Source: Setophaga petechia
Taxonomy: Eukaryota > Chordata > Aves > Passeriformes > Parulidae
NCBI GenBank assembly: GCA_024362935.1
Contig: JANCRA010000003.1
Coordinates: forward strand, 49,389,844-49,453,843
Direction of reading: 5' to 3'
Length of the DNA: 64,000 nucleotides
This document shows, piece after piece, positions 50,036 to 61,854 of the stretch. How positions within the stretch are numbered: position 1 is the stretch's first letter; every line of letters begins with the position of its first letter. Below the pieces are notes generated by a model. The model worked only from the letters and a program-made list of their open reading frames with translations, had not been told where the DNA came from and searched no databases. The position numbers were made by a program, and so were the translations under genes.

Positions 50036-53000
50036 GCAGAGCCCTGAGCCTGGAGGAAACTGCTCCTGGAGGAAGGGCTTGGAGTGCAGTGCCTGTCCTG
50101 CTCCCACCTACCTTCCCCTTTGCCTGGAGCAAGGAGCAAGAGTCACAAGTTCCACCTTCAGCTGTCCCACTCCTCCAAGTGTGACTGGAATGCAGCTGCC
50201 ACACTGCCCCTGGAGCTGGGCTGGCCCTGGCTGCTCCAGGGTGGCCATCCATGGACTCTGGAGTCTCCTATATGCAGTGTATATCCATTTTTTTAAACCT
50301 TTTGTTTTTACATGCAGCCTGCTTTGGCATAACCCGAGGCCAGGCCTGTGCAGGGTGGGAATTCTGGACCTTCCTTGTGAGCCACTCTGTCAGGACAGAT
50401 GCTGGCTGTCTGTTCCACTCGTTCTTTTGGGATGGAGGGGTTGATGTCCCTGAGGTCCTGCTGACCACAGCAGCCCTGAAAATGCCAGCAGAGCACAATA
50501 ATCTTGAACAGTTTGTTTCCAAGTACTTCCTTGTTCCTTTTCAAGGAGCCTGCAAGAGAAGCTTGTTGCCAGCAGAGTCACAAAGAGGGATTTGTTCCTG
50601 TTTTTAGCTGGATGTTTGGCACTGGCTTATGCCGGCTGGGGAATGGCTGGAGCTGTGCACCTGGGGCCTCCAGCAGAAGAAAGGGGAGCAGAGAAATTCC
50701 CTAACTCCCAGCAGGCTGCAGGATTTTTTCCCCTGGACTAGGGAATCTGCTGGAGTTGTCAGAGGCAGATGCAGGATCCTGTGACAGTCCCTGGTGTGAA
50801 GGCCCCCATGATGCTCCTAAACACAAACCTCACCCACAAACAAGTCTTGGAGCTGTTTCTGCTCTTGAGGGAGCTTTGGGCAGTCCTGTTCCCACTCTTC
50901 AGGCAGAACCCCTGCCCTAGGTTGGGTTCTTTGTGTCTCCAGGAGGGGCGTGCCCAGGCTGGGCAGTCCCAAAGCCCAGGGATTCCTTCCCAGTGTTACA
51001 TCAGAGCTGGAGATGCCTGTCCACTGGGAATCATGACTTTTCCTGGGCTGCCATTCCCTGGTGAGGGGAATCTGAGACCTCTGTGTGCCCATGAGGAGTG
51101 TGGCTGAGGTTCCTGCCTGCCCCAAAATGTGCTGGGAGGGAGGGATGTCACTGGAGCTGTAGGAATGCACAGGCCTGACACATCCTGAGCCCAGACCCAG
51201 GTTTATTAAAGCCATGACAGTATTTTGTAGCTAATTTAGCCTTTTTTTCAGTGACTCTGGAATCAACTCAGCCATCACTCACTGGGGTTTCCACTTCTGA
51301 CAGGGTTGTCACCTCAGCAAGCTTGTGCCCATCCTCAGCTCCATAATTCCATCCTCTCCTGAAGGATATTGCAGTAGGAACTCGATTTTCTTCCACTGAG
51401 CTGCTGGATTTTGTCTAGGGGAGAGAGAAATAACACAGCTTTGGTTTCCCCAGCTGTGGATTTCATCTCAGGTGAATTCCAGCCCTGGAATTTCTCCCTG
51501 CATCTCTTCCCCCATCCTTTCCATCTCTCCAAGTCTTCCTCTGCCATGAGCTGCTACACTGCACAAACATTGCAGCACTGGGAATGAGATGATCTCTCTG
51601 GCTAGGAGATGTTTTGGTTTGTGGGATATTTTTCCCCCTTGGTGTCACATTGAAAAGCACTTTGAGACCAAAGGAACTGGAGCAATGCCTTGTCTGAGGT
51701 TGTCTTGCATTTCAATCAAAGCAGAGAACAATTTGTGAAGGAAAATGAAGTCACTCCGTTAGCAGCGGGATGGTTGCACCCTGCTCTTTCTTAAAGGAAA
51801 ATAAACATTTGCTATTAACCTCTACAAGACTGGTTGGAGTTGGAGGGTTGGGGTGCTTGGGGTTCAAGAGAAAATCCTACAGGATGGAGTTTGGGGTGCT
51901 TTTATTCATCAGAGCAGGTACCTGTTCTTCCTGAGGGAAGTGAGGCTGCTCCTGCTCGGTTGTGTCTCCTTTAATTTGCTGGCTTGAAGGCCTGCATGGG
52001 TGCTGGGTAATTTGAGGATCTTCTTCATTCCTCTTTCCTGATCAGTCTCCCCCTTCTCCTCTCAGCAGGCAGAGGTTTTGGGTCACTCTGGTTTCACTAA
52101 AACCTTTTGCTCTCCTTCCTGCTTGGCTCTGCACATTAACATGGAAGATCTCATCCTCTCTGGGAGGTGACAGTGGGAGAGCTGTGTGCAGAAAGGGATT
52201 TAATTTCATTTTCAGTTAAAAAGCCATGCAAGGATCTGGTTGTGCAGCACAGTCAGGCAGCCACGAGAGGGCACAGGCAGCCCAGGCAGGGACTGTCCTC
52301 CCTCCCTCATTCCCTCCGAGGGAGAATGGAGCATCTCCAGGTCCCACCCCGTCCTGACCCTCCCTGCAGCCTCTTGACAGGAAAACATTCCTGCAGCTTC
52401 CCTGTGCTGCTGGGAAAGGGAATTGGGCAGCTGAAGAGTGGAAAGGAAAGGAAGGATTTGAATTTCTGTAAGGGATGGTCAGGTGAGACACTGGGAATGC
52501 TTTCCTGTGTCTGGGTCTTTCGGTGGAACATCAGCAGGGATTGCTGTCAGAAACTTCCCTGTGACATTGGCTCCTAAACTTCTAAGGTATGAGAAGACAT
52601 CATGTCCCCTACTCCCAGCCTTTTCCACCAAAACTTCCCTGCTCTTTTTTCCCCTCATAAATAAACCAGAGTTTGAGCAGAGTCTCTGGATGCTCTGGTA
52701 CCTCATGCAATCTTCCTGGCACCGATTTTCCCCCACAAAGCATCTGCCAGACTGTCCTGGGCTGAAATAAAGAGCTTCAAAGGGATGGGAGTTCAAAAAT
52801 CTCTTTGACTTGCTTGATTTTATTTTCATCCCTGTTTCCCTCAAGTTTGGGAGAGAAAAGGGGTATTTGGATGATGGTGGAGGTTAGTGTTGTGCACAAT
52901 GAGGTGCTTCTAAGCATTTGGATATTACTATTTGAGAAACTGCGATTTAGACCAGAGAGATTTGGTTGCTCCTGGCAGTTCCCTGTGTCTGCTGGCTGTT

Positions 53001-53740
53001 TCCTTTCCCTGCCTGTGGAATTACTCCAGCTTTGCTCAGGGCTGTAAATCAGGCTGTCTTTGTGCAGCTGGTCAGGCTGTCCCCACACGCCCACACACAG
53101 AGATGGATGGTCCTGTTCCCAGGAACCAACAAATGAAAGATTTCATTTTTTTTATTATTATTTGCTCCAGGTGCGATCGAAGAAAAGAGAGAAGATAAAC
53201 AGCTGGCCTCGGAAAAGTCAGGACTTTCCATGCTTTCCTGAGCTTCCTGTAGGATGGAATCCATCAAAGCAGAGAGGATTCCCTGCAGAACAGGCAGCAC
53301 TGGGGCAGGCAAGGGGAAATTCCAGTCATTTTGGACATTCAGAGAGTGTTGTCTTGCCAGGAAAAAGTCAGATGTCCTGGCACAACTCTCAGTGTGCACG
53401 TGGCACCCGTGGCTGGGGCTGGCCAGCTCTGCCAAGGCAACCTGTTCCTAATAGGAGCAAATCCCTCTGGTGCCACCAGTGCTGGGAGCCAAGGGGTCAG
53501 ATTTGCTGTTTGTCATGTCAATATTCCCATGTTTGTGCAAGGCTCACTGGGCTGAGCTGGAAAGTTGACTTTAGCCAGGCTGAGAAGGCAGCTGGACTTT
53601 GTGCTGGTTTATATAACTTCCAGAGAATATTTCACCTCCTTTGGGAGTGGATTAGGATGGAAAGGGAATGTAGAGAAAATGAGACTCAGCCTAGTTGTGG
53701 GCTGGATGTGAGGGGAAGAAGGGAAAATGGCTTTGGAATG
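50036..53740. other. RAB3IL1 3' UTR and downstream sequence
   Basis: The first 1-3 kb is probably RAB3IL1 3' UTR. I recognise no further coding exon or RNA gene up to the next CR1. Confidence 0.5.
51205..51210 (+). other. RAB3IL1: RAB3IL1 poly(A) signal candidate
   Basis: ATTAAA lies 1.17 kb after the stop. AATAAA at 51800 and 52766 are alternatives, so the 3' UTR end is not fixed by sequence alone. Confidence 0.3.
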
Positions 53741-53995
53741 GCCTTAAGATGAAGGAGGATAGATTTGGGATGAGATAAAAGAATAAATCCCTGTGAGGCT
53801 GAGGAGGCCCTGGCACAGGTTGCCCAGAGAAGCTGTGGCTGCCCCTGGATCCCTGGAAGTGTCCAAGGCCAGGCTGGATGGGGCTTGGAGCAGCCTGGGA
53901 CAGTGGAAGGTGTCCCTGCTCATGGCAGGGGTTTGGAATGAGATGGGCTTTGGGATCCCTCCCAACCCAAATCATTCTTGGATTCTGTGATAAAG
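53741..53995 (+). repeat. CR1 LINE 3'-end fragment (sense)
   Basis: GAGGAGGCCCTGGCACAGGT, TGCCCAGAGAAGCTGTGGCT, CCAAGGCCAGGCTGGATGGG, GTGGAAGGTGTCCCTGCTCA, and a tail ending CATTCTTGGATTCTGTGA. It is one of the best preserved copies in the window. Confidence 0.93.
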
Positions 53996-55377
53996 CTGAG
54001 CTGCCAGTGGTGTCCTGGCTCAGGAGATGAGATAGCACTGGCTGGAGTGATGGAGCAGAGGGACAGCAGGGAAGTTTAGGAAAGAAGAGGCACTCCTTGG
54101 CTTTTGTTTGGCTTAATCTTGAAATGATTCCCCTTGTAGGAGAAAACAGCTGCACAGGAAAAGCTGAGTCACTGATACAAACATGGTTATTTACAAGTGA
54201 CTCCAGTGATGGCAAAGCCATTTGTGTAGGAGTAGAATCCCAAAACAGCTCCCCATGGGACTGAGAGGGGAGCTGGGAGAAGGAAGGTGAAGATGGAGGT
54301 GTTCCTCAGGAGGCTTTGCAATGGAAACCCCAGCTCTCAGCCCTGTGCTGCTCACAGAGCTTCCAGGGATATCCACCTGGGCACACAGAACATCCTGAGC
54401 TTTTAACTCTGCTAATGCTTCTGGTTTCTGCTCCCTCTCTGGTTCTGGGGCTGCAGGCTTCCCTCTGGCAGATGTAACCATGGGATTGGCTCAAGGACAG
54501 CTCCCTGCCCTTAATTCCCCTGGCTCACTGTGCTAATTCTGCTCTGTTAATCACCTTAGAGTCAATTTAAGGTGCTTCCTGCCAAAGGACACTTATGTGG
54601 GTCACAGCTCAGTGACACCTTTGCTCTTTCTGCATCAGCACCTGCACAGAGGTGACTTGTCCCTTACCTTTGGTGACCTTCCCCCTTGTCAGGCCACCTG
54701 TGCCATCTGGCAAAACCAGGAGGAAGGAGGGAAGCACGAATCCAACTTTCCATCAAACTGAGGGCAGTGATAAATAACGTCTCAGGAGAGCTGGAGCAGT
54801 GTCTGATGGTCCCACAGTGCTTTCAGAAAAGGGAAGTTTTGCAACCACCCCAAACTTGGCAGCTCTGGCAGACATTAGTCCTTAATAGGAAAGGGAAATT
54901 GGGTTCCAAATCTGATTAATTTCACACTGGAATGATGTGTACGTGGAGAAGACCTCGTGGATTGTATTTGAGTGGTGCCTGACCCAACTGAGCTGGGAAA
55001 ACCCAAAAAAACATTATTCTGTTGTCAGCAGTTGGGCATTGCTACTTTCTCCTCACTGTGCTGGTTTTAAAAGCCTGACTTTACACATTCAAAACACACA
55101 AATGAGTTGAACCTTCTCTCTTACTGCAGCCTGTGGAACTCATCCCTGTGCCAACACCACCACATCCAGGAGAGCTTCTCTGAAACAATTTACTAAATAT
55201 TTCAATAGAGACCTTCAGAACTGTTCCTTTCTCTTTAGAGAGACATTGCAGAAAGGAAATGGCTTCTTAATCTCTGTCTGCTGTTTTGTTTGATTCATTT
55301 GTGCATCACAGAGCAGAGCAGGCTCAATATCTTTTTGCTTTTAATTTTTTATTTTATGCAGACAAAACCGTTCCCAG

Positions 55378-55427
55378 GGAATGGTTTGGGCTTGAAGGGA
55401 TCTCTAAAGATCATCTAGCTCCTGACT
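55378..55427 (-). repeat. CR1 LINE terminal fragment (antisense)
   Basis: GGAATGGTTTGGGCTTGAAG and CTAAAGATCATCTAGCTCCT are the antisense CR1 terminus; only about 50 bases remain. Confidence 0.7.
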
Positions 55428-56865
55428 TGCCCAGAAGCTCCTGCTGCACCATTCAAGCCCAGACATCCTGTTACTGTGGAGCTGTTGATTTTCTGCAGGG
55501 ATGTGGAGGAGTCATGGTGCTGGAATGCTGCTGGAACACTGTGCCTTCACCATTCCTTGCCCTCTAGTGCTGCTGGATTCCGTTTCACTCGCATACCTTC
55601 ACCAAATCAGGTGTTCCGTTTTAGGCTCAGTGAGCTCCAGCATGATGGGGAGACAAGAATGAGCAAGGCATGGAATTGGAACTGGCAGCAGTGCTTTGAT
55701 TTCTGGTCACACTTTATTTCCCCCTCCCCAAGGTGATGGTGAAGCACAGGCTGTGCTGCTTTGCTCCATTTGGGGTCGTAAGCATGCCCTAAAGGTTTGT
55801 GGACTTGCAAAGGGAGATAATTTCAACTCTGAGTGATTTACCTGGAGATGCTGGACCAGAAACTGGCCCCAGTGGAGAAGCCAGCAGTGTCTTCAGCTCA
55901 GAACACAAACTTCCAGGTTTTATTAGGCATCTATCAGCAATAAGGGAACAAAACACACAGAGAACGAGCAATATGGCTTCAATATTTTATAGAAAAACCA
56001 ACTGCTGCCTAATGAAGGCCAGGCTAATTGAGGCCAATTAAATTAATCAGCCAAGTGAACCAGCCACACCCATTCTGAGGAGGTTGGGTGCCATCACAGG
56101 CAATTACTGTGATTAATCCTCTCATTGTCATCCCCACAGCCAGCACCTGGCCAAGAAGTTGGGGAGTTACCTAACTGTGCTCAGGAGGATGCTGCAGGCA
56201 AAGGTGGTGCTTCCAGGTGAGGATCCTTCTGCTTGGCCTTTTCCCACTCCTTTCTCGAATTTCTGCTGAGCCTCCCTTGACCTGAGCAGCCTGGGCTTGA
56301 AACCTGAAAGGTTGGCAGAAGGTGGAAAAGCTCTGACACAGGGTATTTTAGAACACATCATCATTCACCCCAGTGAAACTTACATTTGTACCCTCCAACC
56401 TCTGTGGAGGGTAGATAACATCTTCATTTTTATCTTATAATTATTTATTTAATTTATACTTATTATATTTTATGTTCTGCTGTGGGGGAATTATTCACCT
56501 TCTAGCTCACTCTGGAATTCTGGATTATTCCCTTCATACTCTTTACACTGTGGTTTCCAAATGGATAAGTGTGTGGCTGGAAATGTGAACAGAATATTCA
56601 CCTTACAGCAACTCCAGCAATGTCCTGTTCGGTAGAAACCCTAGGACAGAGGGATGGTGTAGGGAGGACTCAGTATGGAAGTGTTTCTATGTGCTATTTG
56701 AGGAATTTAGGCTAGTTTTTCAATAAAATATATGTGATAACATGATATAACCCAGCACAAACACTGAAAAAAAAATGGAGGGCTTTTCAGAGGCTGAACT
56801 TGCTTGAAACTTTTTGGTTTCTTTTTAACAGTTTTAAAAACCTGTTGCAAGAAGGAAGCTGACAA

Positions 56866-56914
56866 ATGTGGCTGCCCCATCCCTGGAAGTGTTCAAGGCC
56901 AGCTTGGAGGGGAT
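56866..56914 (+). repeat. CR1 LINE fragment (sense)
   Basis: TGTGGCTGCCCCATCCCTGG and GTGTTCAAGGCCAGCTTGGA are a short central piece of CR1. Confidence 0.65.
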
Positions 56915-59627
56915 AAAAACTGTACATCTGAGCACCATGAAGTTGTTTCTCCCCATGCTGATGCCACACATAAATTATGTTGTGAAGAAGTTTCCTAAAA
57001 CCTCTAGAACTGGGCCCCTGCAGAGTAAGTAAAACATTTTTTTAAAAAGCAATATTGTTCATGGATGAAGCTATTGATTTGTAACAGTTGATTTTTGTGT
57101 AAGAGCCACCTGTGTTTGCATTAGGGGAACCTGTTTGTTCTGGGATGAAATAAAAGGCCTAAAAATGGGGTCATTTTCTGCTTGGACTTCTGTGACACCT
57201 CGTGGCACCTGATTTTGGGCAGGATGAGTTTGCCTATGGAGCAATTCCTTTGGACTCTGGCAAGCTCCAGTGTTGGTTTTAGGGGGCAGATAAGGATAAT
57301 CTGGCCATCACTTTGTCTCCTGACCTTGGAGAGCCTGTGAGTTCCCTCTGTCTGCCCCTTCACCTGATGGGACAGGTTTCAGTGGGTCCATCTGGCAGAG
57401 CCAGCTCTATCAAAGCCTCTGGGCTGACCTCCAGACAGTTTTGACCTAAAATCGTCTGCTGATGTCGACCCAAAACCCATCAGAGCATTGCATGGAGCTG
57501 GGGGTTGGAAAAGCTGCTGCAAGGTGGCTCACTCCAAGATGAGCCATGAATTGGGCACAAAATGGACTCAAAGAAAATTGTAATATGCTTCTATGTAGTT
57601 TTCACAACAATTTTATTCTCAGCTGTTTCCTCAGACTGTCTGGAGGCTGAGTTTGAGTGGCCAGGAAAATCTTGGACAGGAAAATCTCCTTTCCTTTGGT
57701 GTTTGTTCCCAGGATGAGGGGACGCAGTAGTATTGATCCTGAGATTGTGGAGGCTAATAAAGAAATCCATCTGTGCTATTAAAGTCAATGGTATCAAAGT
57801 AATTACACTAATTTCACCCTGTGAAGTGGAAAAAGGACTTTCCACACTCACTGGCTAACAGCTCCTCCATAAAAAGCCCCAGGAAAACCAAGGGAAGCCA
57901 TAATAAGCAAGTCTGATCCCAGGTCCTTTTTTAGTTTGCTTCCACAGTGTTCTTGGCTTCAGATCTGATTTTGAACTGCTAAAAAAATAACAGTTACAAG
58001 GCTAAATCTGAAATTGGAGCTTGAATCACCCTTTATGTCATCACCCTTTATGTCAAATCCTACCCGACTCTTTACAATTCTGAATTTGAACAGGGTTTTG
58101 ATCTCAAAGCAAAACCTGGATGGTGACATTCCCACCCTAGAAGTGTCCTGACTTGCTTCTTGGCATCTCCATGCCACCTGCTTGTGGGTTTGTATGGCAG
58201 AAGGCACTCCAAGAGGGAACAAATTCCTTGAGCACCAGTGGCTCTGGAAAAAAACCACATAAAGCATCTGTATGGTCAACAAATAGTTATGATTTTATTG
58301 AGTGGTAGAATACACAAGGAAAAAAAAATGTTCTTTTTCAGTTACTGGATTTTTTTTTTCAAAGAATTAAGAATAGCCAGGAGCTGTCCTATAGGAATGT
58401 AGGTTTGCTGTTTTAACATTGGAAATGTTAGGGCTTTGTTAGGAAGGCTTTCTTGGGAAAGCATCTACTGAGGAAAAGGATGTCTTTGCCCTAATGAAGA
58501 CCTCAAATCCAGCCAGAGAGCTCAGCCCCTGCAGCAGGGAATGATGGTGCCTGGACATGGGTCCTGACAAGCCTCCCAAGCCCTATTTCAGTGAGCAGTT
58601 GGGAGCTAGACTCCTCAAATCCATGCTTGGAGGGAAAACTCCAAGGAAATTCCCCTAATTCCCACTGTGCCTCTCCCTAGGAGCTGGGGGCAGTGAGTCC
58701 CTGCTCCCAGGGCTGTGGGAGGGGGGGCTCAGTGTGAGATCCAGCTCACTCCGAGGTGCCTGTGGATGTCACCAGTCCCTGCCACCCCCTCTGAGCCCCA
58801 GCTCTGCCCTGTCCTGCCCTGTGTCTCCAGCACAGCCCTCCAGGCAGATTCCAGCCATGCTGGGAGATCATGGGACACCTGATCCCAAATTTCTCCTCCT
58901 TCATCTCTCAGTATTTTTTCTCCAACTCTCTGTATCCCTCCCCAACCCCTGACCTTCCCCAACTTCTCCCACCTCTCATTCTCTTCCCGAAACACACCCA
59001 GAGGTTTCTCTTTGCTGCCATTTGTGCTTTTCTCTGGCATCCTCAATTATCCTGGTCTTCCAGCTCCTACTCCAGTCCCCCACAGTAAGTGGAGAGAACA
59101 AATCCAGTCCTTCCCTGGCCGTTGTTTGATTCTCTGCCCTGAAACCAGCCCTGTGTTTCCAGCTTCCCATTGCCATGTGTGTATCTGGGTTCAATAAACC
59201 CTGGCAGGCTCCCAGCACCTCATACTGGCTTAGGGGTTGGGTTTTTTTTCATGTTTGTGTCTCATTACAGTGCAAATGAATGACCTTTATCAAGAGAGAC
59301 AGTGAACAAGATTTCACCTCATTATTTTCAGAGAAGCTGGTTAGTTAACTGGTTAGTCCTCAGAAAGCTGGGCAAAGCTGTGCTGAAAATTCTGTGTTTC
59401 AGTCATTTCGATGGCAGATTTTAACCTGCTCACATCTCACTCATTGCTGCCTTGCTGGAGACAAAGCTCATGGGAAGTTTATATCTATCTGCATTTCCAG
59501 TCTTACTGAAACTTCTGGAATATCACCAGATAAACTTAATTTCACTTGGAGAACAATGATAACAAAGCAGATTATCCAGAGTTCCAGGGCTCCTTGACCT
59601 GCTCCAGTTAAAGAGGGGAGAGCTTGT

Positions 59628-59762
59628 AGAATCCTGGAATGGTTTGGGTTGGAAGGGGCAGTAAAGATCATCCAATTCCACCCTCCTGACATGGACACCT
59701 TCCCTAGACCAGGCTGCTCCAAACCTCATCCAACCTGGCCTGTAACACTTGCAGGGATGGGG
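59628..59762 (-). repeat. CR1 LINE 3'-end fragment (antisense)
   Basis: AGAATCCTGGAATGGTTTGG, AAAGATCATCCAATTCCACC, CTAGACCAGGCTGCTCCAAA and CATCCAACCTGGCCTGTAAC. Confidence 0.88.
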
Positions 59763-60394
59763 TGTCAACAAGGAATCAAGGCACATAGAAAACAGCTCAA
59801 ATTCCAAGAGAGAAAACGGGGATTTTTTGGAAGGAGAGGAAAAAGCTATATGAGCCAGAGAGGCTTTGCCTGAAAAAACAGTAAGGTTTTTTTTTTTGGG
59901 GAAAAAAATGCCCATTTGCCCCCAGCTGCTATTTGCCCAAGATCAACCCAAACAGCTTCCCAAGAAGAAAAGTGAGAAGAGAAGAAGGTGACAGGGCTAA
60001 GGAGGAAGATATTTGCTCTGGAAATAAGACAAAAAAAATAAACAAACCCAAGGGCTGTCAGAAGAAGAAGTGGATATTTAAAAGATTGCACTGCTGATGC
60101 CACTGCGCTCGTGGTCATCCTTGCTGGAGCACAGTGAGGTACATTCAAGGAAGGGATGCACAAATTAAGGCAGTCCTGATGGGGTTAGCCAAATTCCGGG
60201 AGAGCTCCTTACTACCTGCCTGGGAAATCACAGCATCCAGAAGGATGTTACTTATGTAGCTTTTCACCCTAAACATTCCTCCTGGCACTTGGGTGAGCAA
60301 GACCCCCAGAACAAGCCCTTTACAAACCTTAAACATTACTCGCTGAAGTTGCAAGATGCTGAATTCCCCACTGTAAGCAAAGATAAAATCTCAT

Positions 60395-60400
60395 TTTATT
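60395..60400 (-). other. FADS2: FADS2 poly(A) signal candidate
   Basis: The minus strand reads AATAAA (plus TTTATT) about 1.46 kb downstream of the stop codon, similar to the 3' UTR length of mammalian FADS2. Its use is unproven. Confidence 0.35.
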
Positions 60401-61854
60401 CTCCAAAGAGGGTGTGGAGGGAATACATTTTTTTTTTTCAATGCTGGCCGCAGTCCCAGAGTCGTCTCTATTCATGATGAAGCACCTTGCTGATTCTGTG
60501 GGATGCTGCTAGGATTCAGGGATTTGACAGAGAGGATCCAGTTTCAGAGCTGAGGGAAGTAATGAGGCGTGCAAAGTAACCAGTCTCCTTCCTGGTGTTT
60601 CCAGGGAGCACTGAGGCAGATGCTGGAGATGGAGGCTGCTTTTGGAACCATGGCCCTTTGTCCTAAACCAAATATCTCTTCTGTTGTGTTGCAGCTGAAC
60701 CTGAACCCCTGGATTTATTTGGGGTCAGGTCACCTGTTCCAGAAGCACCCGGAAGCTGTCCAATCAATATCTCCTGATAAGCCATTAGTGAATTTTGGTA
60801 ATTATGTGGTGGGCAGAAAATTGAGTTTTAGACAGCTTGTAAGAGGGTTCTCCAAAGGTCTCTGATCAGCAGCACAGCCTGGGCAGGGCTGATTCCAGCT
60901 GGGATTTGAGCAGCTCCTCCTTTTGCAGGGAGAACTCCTTTTCTCCTGCGATTGTTCCCAAGGGAAGGGTGAACAGTGCCATGGCTCCTGGCCTCGGGCA
61001 GGCAGGAAGAGGCTCGGTGCCATGCCAGGCATGTGCAGACAGGCAGAACTCTGGGTTTCTGCAGGGCAGGATGGTGAAAAGGCCGTTTGTGGTTCCCCTG
61101 GAGCACTGAGGAGCAATTAGCACATTTTGCTTGTTTGATTGTTTTGGTCTTTTGTGTGATTTACTGATGATTTGCTGTGCCAGACCTGCTGCTCATTAAA
61201 GAGAAAACAGACCCTCTCCTAAAGGAGACCTTTTGCTGTTTAAACCCAGAAATCTTCTACAGACCGCTGGGAAGAGGGGCTGATCCTAAAAACACGGCTA
61301 TGTTAACCCTGCTGTGGTTAGGGGTTAGCTGTGCAGGGCCAGGTCACAGCTTGCACTAAAGGGATGCTACGGTTAGAGAAGGGGAGGAGGCAGGGAAAGG
61401 AGGGAGCTGGGCTCTGGGCAGGGCTGGAAGCAGCTGCCAGTGCTGTGGGATGTGATTCCTCTTCCACACAAACATGGGAAAGAGGCATGAGCTGACTGGG
61501 GTGTCCTTGGATTGCAAACACTCACTGAGGCCTAAAATCCCTCAGGTGTGAATCAAGGGTTTGTGTGGTTTAGGCAGAATGAGAACAAATGTTGTGAAAA
61601 GAGGGTCAAGGTCAGATGTTAATGCCCCTTTTTTAAACATTTGCACTGCTGGCCTTGCTTTCCACCCTCTGGAGCACATTTTAAATCTGTCTGGATTGAA
61701 CAGGGCCTGCACCAGAAGCAGCTGGCAAGACAGGAAACTCCCCTCCAACCCTGGATTTAGACTGAGATCTGAGAGTAAAAGACACAAGTGTGAATCCCCC
61801 CCACGTCCCCCCCATCCCTCCCAGTCACTCACACCTCCCCAGAAAGATTCATGA

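Larger units (their letters stand above)
53996..61854. other. Intergenic between RAB3IL1 and FADS2, with CR1 pieces
   Basis: No coding exon is recognised. The right part probably includes the FADS2 3' UTR (a minus-strand AATAAA is at 60395-60400, 1.46 kb past the stop). AATAAA on the plus strand at 59193 follows a pyrimidine-rich stretch but no gene I can identify. Confidence 0.45.
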
